Origin: Portunus trituberculatus | Lineage: Eukaryota > Arthropoda > Malacostraca > Decapoda > Portunidae | DNA length: 64,000 nt | Assembly (NCBI RefSeq): GCF_017591435.1 | Contig: NC_059301.1 | Coordinates: forward strand, 6,545,060 to 6,609,059 | Reading direction: 5' to 3' | Part shown: one piece after another, positions 55,246-64,000 of the stretch | Position numbering within the stretch: the stretch's first letter is position 1 | Layout: each line of letters begins with the position of its first letter | Translations under genes and position numbers: made by a program | Notes under the pieces: generated by a model | The model's input: only the letters and a program-made list of their open reading frames with translations | What the model was told of the DNA's origin: nothing | Databases searched by the model: none

Positions 55246-55462
55246 GCGCGTGCTCGCGCGCGACTAATTTTTGTTGCACTCTCCCTGTCTTCTTTTTTCT
55301 CATCACCATCATTGTTTCCCTTGGGTCCCGAACATCCCATCACCCTCACCACTATTCATCGCCTCCTTGCTGGTGTGGCTTAAGTTTCGAACGATTTTTG
55401 GTTGGCTCTGGTAGTTTTTAAGTGGTACGAATAGAGGTAACAAAAGCAAAATCTTCAGAAAG

Positions 55463-55793
55463 CTTTTTTTTTTTTTTATGTTATGGTCTATAGCGCCTGT
55501 TGGCATACTTGAAGAGTATATGTGGGAAACGTTGTTCAGCTTCCGCTCATTAGTGGCGCAGGCAATTTTATTTATAGTGGTACCCATATTAGGAGCCATA
55601 TAACTACCCAAGCGCATCTTTGGTGTAACCACTTAGAACTTGGGCATCATGGTGACATGTAGGTAACTTTAAACCACTCGACAAATGACATAGCTTGAAA
55701 AGCGGTATATTCTGGGATTCGAACCTACGCGTGTACTACTCGATCCCACGCTCACCACCTTATCCACTACGCCACCGCCTCAGCAATCGTCAT
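55463..55793 (-). mobile_element. tRNA-derived SINE (type C) with poly(A) tail
   Basis: On the minus strand the head (from 55793) has A box ggtggcgtagtggataagg and B box ggttcgaatcc at tRNA spacing. The body runs through gcccaagttctaagtggtta, gggtaccactataaataaaa and gccaacaggcgctatagacc. It ends in about 13 A (55465-55478). The head, body and tail are intact, which suggests a fairly young copy. Confidence 0.82.
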
Positions 55794-55794
55794 A

Positions 55795-56425
55795 GTAAAA
55801 GTAGTAATGGGTTCAAGATTGAAGTTAGATTTTGAAAATGAGATGGGAAGGAATTGGTTACCAAATGGACCAGTTGATTGATTTAATAGACTCAGTAATC
55901 ATGTTATCAGTGCCGAATGATGAGAGACCTTCAAAGGAGACTAGTTAGATTTATGGGTAAAGATGGTAGATAGAAACGCGGAAATATGTTTCATACAAAG
56001 ACTGTTGTATGTAGGTCTGACTGCTTTCCTACTGTTTGTCTTATTTTCTAATATTCCAACTTTTTTTTTCTGTGCATCAAGAAATGTATTGCCTTCTACA
56101 TTGACTCTGCGGCTCAGTTATCTTTTTTTCCACTCGTTGTTTCATGTTTCTCTTCTGAGAAAGATTCTTTTCTGTGCCATTTCTCTTTTTCCTTCCTCTT
56201 TCTGAGAACAGTTATTTTATCTGCATTTTATTTTCTAATTTCCTGACTGAATGCCATTATGTTCAGCACATTACTCTCACTTGGCTGCACTACTGGTATT
56301 AACTAGTAAATTTAATAAATTTTAAGAGATAAATTTCAGTAACGTAATATATTTTTCTTTTTTTTTTATTTCTTCATTTATTTATTTCATTTCTTAAATT
56401 AGAGAGACCATTGGATTGGAACAAT
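55795..56425. other. Unassigned AT-rich interval
   Basis: No recognised gene. A hydrophobic 80-codon frame on the plus strand (55963-56205) is in T-rich sequence and not credible as a gene. Confidence 0.5.
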
Positions 56426-56429
56426 AAAC

Positions 56430-57060
56430 AAACAAACAAAACAAAAGCCCATTTGAGTGCCGGTTCTCTAAGTGTAGTGAAATGAGATAATGAAATATCC
56501 AGGGGATAAGTGTCTTAAAACTTCTCTTGAAAGAGTTCAGATCTTAGGAAGGTGGAAACACAAACAGGCAAAGTTTCAGAGTTTACCGGAGAAAAGTGTG
56601 AATAATTGGAAATACTGGTTGATTTTTGCATTAGAGAGTGCACATAAAAGAAGTGAAAGTAGAAAGTCTTGCGAAGAATGGCCAGGGAAGAAAGGAAGGC
56701 ATGCATTTGTCAAGAGCAGAAGGCTAATTAGCGTGAAAGTAGCGTAGAAGACAGATTGAGTTGCAACAGCATAGCAGTGAGAGACAGGCTGAAGACAGTC
56801 AATTAAGGAAGAGGAGCTGGAAAGACGAAATGGTTTTGATTCCATCCTGTCTAAAGAGCGGCTTTAATGGAGAAGTGCAGAGTTGTATCATCAGCGTGAG
56901 AGTGGATAGGACAAAATCATTAGATCACTGATGAATAACAGGAAGTTCATATGATGAAGCAGAACGTTGTCTTCCGCAGCATCTATAGAAATATCAAAAG
57001 TGAAAATTGAGATGAAGTTACAAAAAAGGTAAAGCCTACAGAGGAAGCCGTCCACGTATT
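56430..57060 (-). mobile_element. Degenerate Jockey-like LINE 3' fragment
   Basis: Forward aaagcccatttgagtgccggttctc matches the family 3' end (copy C 28060-28085), and 56540-56860 follows its C-terminal part (gtttaccgg, aaggcatgcatttg, gaagacagtcaatta, tttgattccatcctgtc). 56880-57050 then matches the RT block (agttgtatcatcagcgtgag, ggacaaaatcatt). Many indels. Confidence 0.72.
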
Positions 57061-57127
57061 AAAAAAGAGAGGAAACACGAAACGGATGTTTTCTTATCCA
57101 GCGTCCTGCCAGTGTTGGCTCACTGAT

Positions 57128-57174
<47 letters not shown>

Positions 57175-57278
57175 ATAGTAATAACAAAAATAACAATAAT
57201 GATTATAGCAATAATAATAATGGCAATAGTAATAATAACAATAATAATAATAACAATAATAATGATAATAATAATAAT

Positions 57279-57322
<44 letters not shown>

Positions 57323-57551
57323 TAATAATGTTAATAATGATTACAATAATAATGATAACAATGATGGTAATAATTATTATAATTATAATGATAGTAATAA
57401 AATAATAGTAATAATAATAATAACAATGATAATGTTAATAATAATAATGATAATAATAACAATAATGATAATAATAATAATGATAATAACAATAACAATG
57501 ATAATAATAATGATAATAATGTTAATAATAATAATGATAATAATAATAATG

Positions 57552-57590
<39 letters not shown>
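57128..57590. repeat. (TAC)n and imperfect (AAT)n tracts
   Basis: About 15 TAC units, then (AAT)n with many aac/gat substitutions. Open frames of repeated Ile, Asn or Met are artefacts. Confidence 0.93.
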
Positions 57591-57776
57591 GTTAACAATG
57601 GCAAATACTCAATGCCAGTGTTGTGGTCAATGTTACAACGGAGAGGACAAGGAGTAGCAGTGTCGTTTGTTCAGGAACTCTCTCATACTGTCTTCTCAGG
57701 GGAGTTAACATAAACACAGCTCGGGTTTTCCTTATATTAACAGTACAATTATTTACACTACACTATGATAGTTTTG

Positions 57777-57778
<2 letters not shown>

Positions 57779-57847
<69 letters not shown>

Positions 57848-57935
57848 GACTCACAACCGAGAGGGCCGGGTTCGAGTCCCGGAAAGCGGCGAGGCAAATG
57901 GGCAAGCCTCTTAAATGATGTGGCAGGAGGAGGGT
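57779..57935 (+). mobile_element. (CA)n and SINE subfamily B head fragment
   Basis: (CA)n 57779-57844 leads into ctcgactcacaaccgagagg and the B box gggttcgagtcccgg. The A box is missing and the body breaks off after about 90 bases. Confidence 0.8.
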
Positions 57936-58107
57936 TGTGTCTGTTCTCTCCTCATCATGGATTCCAATTTACGTGAACAGGTAAAAAAAAAACAGGTATG
58001 AAATATTTACAAGAGTCTATAAGAATGAAAAAGACAGATTTTGCGATTTCTAGCTTGTAGGAAAAGAAAATATGTGATTAGTGGTTATGGTAAGATGTGA
58101 GAATAAA

Positions 58108-58312
58108 TGTGTGGCCCCTGTTCACCTAGCAGTAAATAGGTAGGGGATGTAATTCGAGAGATTGTGACCTCGCTTTCCCGGTGTATGGAGTGTGTTGTGG
58201 TCTCAGTCCTACCCGAAGATCGGTCTATGAGCTCTGAGCTTGCTCCATAATGGGGAAAACTGGCTGGGTGACCAGCAGGCGACCGAGGAGGAGGTGAGTT
58301 ACACACACACAC
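58108..58312 (+). mobile_element. SINE subfamily B body, head missing
   Basis: Starts at gtggcccctgttcacctagc and ends at gtgagttacacacacacaca. The next unit's head follows directly. Confidence 0.82.
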
Positions 58313-58580
58313 AGCGTAGTGTAGTGGTTAGCACGCTCGACTCACAATCGAGAGGGCCGGGTTTGAGTCCCGGCGCGGCGAGGCAAATGGGCAAGCCCCT
58401 GTTCACCTAGCAGTAAATAGGTATACGGGATGTAACTCGAGGGATTGTGGCCTCGCTTTCTCGGTGTGTGGAGTATGTTGTGGTCTCAGTCGTACCCGAA
58501 GATCGGTCTATGAGCTCTGAGCTCGCTCCATAATGGGGAAGACTGGCTGGGTGACCAGCAGGCGACCAAGGAGGAGGTGA

Positions 58581-58625
<45 letters not shown>
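58313..58625 (+). mobile_element. tRNA-Val-derived SINE subfamily B, with (CA)n tail
   Basis: Complete head (gcgtagtgtagtggttagca, anticodon loop CTCACAA), B box gggtttgagtcccgg with one change, and a body with a short deletion after ggcaagcc. (CA)n to 58626. Confidence 0.86.
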
Positions 58626-58628
<3 letters not shown>

Positions 58629-58903
58629 GCGTAGTGTAGTGGTTAGCACGCTCGACTCACAATCGAGAGGGCCGGGTTCGAGTCCCGGGAGCGTCGAGGC
58701 AAACGGGCAAGCCTCTTAATGTATGGCCTCTGTTCACCTAGCAGTAAATAGGTACGGGATGTAACTCGAGGGGTTGTGGCCTCGCTTTCCCGGTGTGTGG
58801 AGTGTGTTGTGGTCTCAGTCCTACCCGAAGATCGGTCTATGAGCTCTGAGCTCGCTCCGTAATGGGGAAGACTGGCTGGGTGACCAGCAGACGACCGAGG
58901 TGA

Positions 58904-58948
<45 letters not shown>
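58626..58948 (+). mobile_element. tRNA-Val-derived SINE subfamily B, with (CA)n tail
   Basis: Complete head and body, ending gaggtgaattacacacac and (CA)n to 58948. It follows the previous unit's (CA)n tail with only a few bases between. Confidence 0.88.
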
Positions 58949-58952
<4 letters not shown>

Positions 58953-58953
58953 C

Positions 58954-58958
<5 letters not shown>

Positions 58959-59006
<48 letters not shown>
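58959..59006. repeat. (TC)n microsatellite
   Basis: About 24 TC units after the plus-strand SINE array. Confidence 0.95.
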
Positions 59007-59008
<2 letters not shown>

Positions 59009-59009
59009 C

Positions 59010-60536
59010 AATCGCCAAGGAGCGTCGCGGTTAGCTGTGTGATCGGCAGACTTCAACTAACATGCTCGTCTTGTTCATCCTTCCTCGGCAAAAATTCAGA
59101 CACCGGTGACCGACTCATATATTTAAGAACCTTTACAAATGCATTGGTTACAATAGTTAAAGTATTATATGATTATAAATGAAAGAAATAAAATAGATGT
59201 TAGTACTAAACGTATGTCTATGCTGTTATAATTACATATATATAATCCAGCAACCAGAGGTTCCCACACTGAGCCTGTGGGAATGAATAATGACTTGGCA
59301 TAAGAGGTGCTTGCATACCAAAAAGAAGGGATGTGCTTCTCGCTAAGATCAGCCTCGCTTCTCACGGCTGTGTGTAAAAACAAGGAAAAAAATAATTATA
59401 TACAATTAATACCCTAACACCGCTCGGTCACGTCTGGCACGTCCTCGCTGCACAAAAAGAAAGCCTGCATAGAAATATATCAATCGTGTACCTAGCCTTG
59501 TTAAAGTGTACTACAGGGAGTTTATAGTTGAGAGTGAAGTCGTCGCGGAACAAACATCGTGGCAGTAAGATTAGGATGAGAACAAAGTAAATAGATGAAT
59601 AAATGAATAAATACTAACAATAGGATGATGGTACTCAGGAAGAGAGTCCTCCAAGACCTGAGCAACTTTAGAGTAAGGAAAGAAAGAAAGATTTGTACAA
59701 CAGATATAATAAGAAAAAAAAATAAAATAAAATAAAAGATGAAAAGAGAAGTTGCCAGAAAATTGACATTTCTAATAGATAAAATGATTGTAGTCGTAAA
59801 GTGGCAAAAATGTGAACTACCTGATGATTAAGAATCCTCGTATACGTTGTGCCAATCGCTTTAACAACTGTGAGAGGAAACGATTTGTAAAAAGAAAACA
59901 ATGGTAGCGATGGGAAGGAAATTGAGTATTTTTACTGCTGTTATTGAAATATGTACTTGGAAGAAAGCAATTCTATGCGTTAACGTGAGCAAGAATGATC
60001 TTGTACACGTTCTCACCAAAGGGACGAAAAACAAAGAGTAGCGTCGCGGTGATACCAGTGTAAAGAAGGCGACACCAGTCCGACATTCCTGACAAGATAA
60101 GGCGTTACAAACACACACTCACACCCATCGCCACGGCCCTGGCACGCCCTCATACCTCACACCCCTCACATCCCGGCCTCCAGACCCTTGGTGCTCACCC
60201 TCCCCGGTCAGTCGCCCCCTGATTGATATCTTTCACCACTCATGAAAACAATGCATACCGGACATAAAACTGGGCGGAAAACAGCCATAATGTAATGTTT
60301 TTATATTCACTGAGATCATGAAGTGTTGTAATGGTAGCAATAGTACTCGTCTCTAATGTCACTGTAGAATTATAATAATGTACTTACATCGTAGCAGTGA
60401 CGAGCAACAACACTGAGAAAATGCGAGTGAACCGGAGCAGTGACAAAGGTCAACTGATTGTGGCTAACGTTGCTGTAGCACTAACTACAGAATTATACAC
60501 AGAAAGGATGTAGTGCGTGTAGTTTTCCTTCCTCCC

Positions 60537-60613
<77 letters not shown>

Positions 60614-61745
60614 AGCGCATGCGTTGCAAAGCTGCGATCCCAAATAAGGCATCATTTATTGCCTTGAATACTTATCTCTTCTCTTTTGTGTATTTTATAT
60701 TTTCACTTTCATTTTACGAGTGCTTTTATTTGTATAATATGGAATAATGTGAATGTTTATGTGTTTTCACATATAATTATTCCTTACCTGTGTGTGTTCA
60801 CGAAATTCTTGAAATTTAGGACAATAGGCGACACTCTCGCATGGTTGAGCTAAAAAAGGGAACATGAAGCCGCAAATTTCAGAAACTAATGTCTTAACCA
60901 ATATTTCCTTAACGCTGGCCAATCATGCATGAAATGTTGTAGAATCACTCATTATCAGTGTTAATTCCTTGGCATTTTTTTTTTTTTTTTTTTTACACTC
61001 GCGGGTAAATTTATCCTTGACTCGGAATCACTGCTTATGACAGGAGAGCACAGATCCTCACTTTACATATCCAGGTTTTCCTGTCAGGAAAGTTTTTGAG
61101 TATGAAATTGTGATACGTGCCATATGACATACGTTTACCATAACTTATGGATGTCAGTTTTCTTCTTTGGAAGTTCTTAGAATGAGGGGTCAGTTGCATA
61201 TATAACTACATTAATGAATCTATGTTCATGAACCAAACATGAATTTCAGAAAAACGTCCAGTATCAATTGAGCTGAATGATTTAAGCCCTCTGTTCTTAG
61301 TTTGTGGAAAGCCTTGTTGACATTACCAGGTGATTAGCTTAAGGTCGATGTAGTTCCTTCAGTCTACAGTATTTAACACCGTAAATTTTGATATCGAGAA
61401 GGCACTCTTTGCTCTGAAGGGATAAGTTTTTATTGAAGATGACTGACAGTCTATTGCAGTATGCAGTACGTACGTGCTAGATCTGTCTCCGCAAAGATTA
61501 CATATCAATGACCTACTTGGAGCGCAAGATCAGATTTTAATATCATAAAAGATGTAGAAAAAATCAGTGTCAAACTAATTATATGTATTCATCTGACCTC
61601 ATACAATATAAGAGAATTTTAGTGTTTCAGGATATTGACCATGCATCGAAGCATCATTGTCATGTTTAGTAACCTGTATGTTCTGTGTTTCTGAGTACTA
61701 CAGTCATCTCCGTGATTCACTTACAACTGAAACTTTATCAACTCC
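59010..61745. other. Unassigned interval, about 2.7 kb
   Basis: No recognised gene or transposon. (TC)n at 60539-60611; poly-T at 60967-60984. One 37-codon ATG frame on the minus strand (60086-59973) is listed under findings only. Confidence 0.5.
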
Positions 61746-61749
61746 TGTC

Positions 61750-64000
61750 CTCTAAATGACTGTCTTCAGGCTCTTTCTCATCGCCGCAGTGTTGCATCTC
61801 CTGTTATCTTTCATGACCTAGAGCAACTGGTGCAACATCCTACTCGTATTCCTGACCGTCTTGGAGACACGCCCAACATTCTTGATCTCTTCCTCACCTC
61901 TAACCCTTCTGCTTATGCTGTCACCCTTTCATCTCCGTTGGGCTCCTCCGATCACAATCTCATTTCTGTATCTTGTCCTATTTCTCCAATCCATCTGCAG
62001 GATCCCCCAAAGCGAAGGTGCCTCTGGCGTTTTGCCTCTGCCAGTTTGGGGGGACGTGAGGAGGTATTATGCTGATTTTCCCTTTAGTGATTATTGCTTC
62101 CGTGTCAGAGACCCATCTCTTTGTGCTGAACGCATAACAGAGGTGTTAGTGTCTGGCATGGAGGCGTACATTCCTCATTCTTTTTCTCAACCTAAACCTT
62201 CTAAACCTTGGTTTAACTTAGCCTGTTCTCGTGCTATACATGATAGAGAGGTTGCCCACAAAAGGTACTTCAGCCTTCCATCTCCTGAATCTCATGCACT
62301 TTATATCTCTGCCCGGAATCATGCCAAGTCTGTTCTTCAACTTGCCAAACACTCTTTCATAAATAGGAAATGTCAAAATCTTTCAAACTCAAACTCTCCT
62401 CGTGACTTCTGGCATCTAGCCAAAAACATCTCAAATAACTTCACTTCTTCATCTTTCCTCCTTTATTTCATCCTGATGGCACCACTGCCATCTCTTCTGT
62501 CTCTAAAGCTGAACTCTTTTCTCAAACCTTTGCTCACAACTCCACCTTGGACGATTCTGGGCTTGTCCTCCTCTCCTCCTCCCTCTGACTATTTCATGTC
62601 TACAATCAAAATTCTTCGTAATGATGTTTTCCATGCCCTTGCTGGCCTAAACCCTCGGAAGGCTTATGGACCTGATGGGGTCCCTCCTATTGTTCTCAAA
62701 AACTGTGCTTCTGTGCTTGCACCTTGCCTGGCCAAACTCTTCCAACTTTGTCTATCGACTTCTACCTTTCCTTCCTGCTGGAAGTTCGCCTACATTCAGC
62801 CTGTTCCTAAAAAGGGTGACCGTTCTAACCCCTCAAACTACCGTCCTATAGCTTTAATCTCTTGCTTGTCTAAAGTTTTTGAATCTATCCTGAATAGGAA
62901 GATTCTCAAACATCTGTCACTTCACAATCTTCTGTCTGATCGCCAGTATGGCTTCCGTCAAGGTCGCTCTACTGGTGATCTTCTGGCTTTCCTTACTGAG
63001 TCTTGGTCATCCTCTTTAGAGATTTCGGTGAAACTTTTGCTGTAGCGTTAGACATATCAAAAGCTTTTGATAGAGTCTGGCATAAAGCTTTGATTTCAAA
63101 ACTGCCCTCTTACGGCTTCTATCCTTCTCTCTGCAACTTTATCTCAAGTTTCCTTTCCGACCGCTCTATTGCTGCTGTGGTAGACGGCTACTGTTCTTCT
63201 CCTAAACCTATTAATAGTGGTGTTCCTCAGGGTTCTGTCCTGTCACCCACTCTCTTTCTATTATTCATTAATGACCTTCTTAACCAAACTTCTTGCCCTA
63301 TCCACTCCTACGCTGATGATACCACCCTACATCTTTCCACGTTCTTTCAGAGACGTCCAACCCTTCAGGAAATCAACAGATCACGCGGGGACGCCACGGA
63401 ACGCCTGACTTCCGATCTTTCTAAGATTTCCGATTGGGGCAGAGAAAATCTAGTAGTTTTCAATGCCTCAAAACTCAATTCCTCCATCTATCAACTCGAC
63501 ACAACCTTCCAGACAACTATCCCTCTTCTTCAATGACACTCAACTGTCTCCTCTTCCACAATGAATATCCTCGGTCTGTCCTTTGCTCATAATCTTAACT
63601 GGAAACTTCACATCTCATCTCTTGCTAAAACAGCTTCTATGAAGTTAGGTGTTCTGAGGCGTCTCCGCCAGTTTTCTCGCCCTCCAACTGCTTACTCTGT
63701 ATAAGGGCCTTATCCGTCCCTGTATGGAGTACTCTTCGCATGTTTGGGGGGTTCCAGTCACACAGCTTTGCTTGATAGGGTGGAATCGAAAGCTCTTCGT
63801 CTCATCAACTCCCTCCTCTGACTAACTGTCTTCAGTCTCTTTCTCACCGCCGAAATGTTGCATCCCTTTCTATATTTTATCGCTATTTTCATGGTAACTG
63901 TTCTACTGATCTTGCTAACTGCATGTCCCTCCTCCTGCGGCCTCGCTGCACAAGGCTTTCTTCTTCCTCTCATCCCTATTCTGTCCAACTCTCTAATGCA
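61750..64000 (+). mobile_element. Jockey-like LINE, rearranged and truncated by the window (copy E)
   Basis: 61815 onward gives endonuclease end (GSSDHNLISVSCP), linker (RDPSLCAERITEVLV, AYGPDGVPPIVLKNCASVLA), then RT: NYRPIALISCLSKVFES, QYGFRQGRSTGDLLAFL, ALDISKAFDRVWHKALI, SGVPQGSVLSPTLFLLFIND and YADDTTLHLS with intact catalytic residues, open over long stretches (61861-63045, 63003-63536). It reaches the C-terminal region by 64000. The best-preserved RT of this family in the window. Before 61815 lies a misplaced piece of the family's C-terminal region. Confidence 0.9.

Overview
This window looks like nuclear DNA from a decapod crustacean, probably a crab or a close relative. Evidence: genes split by GT-AG introns; an arthropod-type chemosensory ionotropic receptor (IR) gene; very dense and long (TA)n, (CA)n, (TC)n and (TTA)n microsatellites; tRNA-derived SINEs; and many Jockey/CR1/RTE-type LINEs and Gypsy elements. 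The organism is an inference. Nothing here is bacterial, and there are no operons or CRISPR arrays. The two spliced gene models are my own reading from splice signals and phase. Cellular genes: (1) A complete 13-exon IR gene on the minus strand, 15952 down to 1865, 629 aa. It runs from a signal peptide to the last membrane helix, and every exon phase fits. (2) An orphan helix-turn-helix ORF, minus, 17551-18135. (3) A two-exon rhodopsin-like GPCR, minus, 54964 down to 53275, 404 aa. Everything else recognisable is repeat-derived. Layout: 0-1 kb, 5' end of a Jockey-like LINE. 1.8-16 kb, the IR gene; its introns hold LINE relics, a Jockey copy nested inside an RTE element, two SINEs and large microsatellites. 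16-19.7 kb, a LINE 3' tail, the HTH ORF and AT-rich DNA. 20.0-24.5 kb, a Gypsy-type LTR element with TGTTAC...GTAACA ends and the domain order protease-integrase-RT-RNase H. That order is unusual for Gypsy and matches the Gmr1-like group. 24.5-27.4 kb, duplicated (TTA)n segments, paired tRNA-SINEs and a LINE relic. 28-31 kb and 32.1-35.1 kb, two near-full-length Jockey copies in opposite orientations. 35.2-37 kb, a TIR transposon. 37.1-40.1 kb, a head-to-tail array of tRNA-Val-derived SINEs joined by (TG)n. 40-42.5 kb, AT-rich simple repeats. 42.5-47.3 kb, a second Gypsy element on the minus strand with the usual domain order. 47.3-47.8 kb, a TIR element carrying telomere-like CCTAA runs. 48.2-52.8 kb, a near-intact CR1-like LINE whose ORF1 has PHD-like and CCHC zinc fingers. 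53.3-55.0 kb, the GPCR. 55.5-59 kb, a third SINE type, a LINE relic and a plus-strand SINE array. 59-61.7 kb, unrecognised. 61.75-64 kb, a rearranged Jockey copy that runs off the edge. The two receptors are not visibly linked in function; IRs and orphan rhodopsin-like GPCRs are both surface receptors typical of sensory or neural cells. The window's main lessons are how one IR gene stays readable inside a repeat-filled locus, and how LINE and SINE tails are tied to microsatellites.
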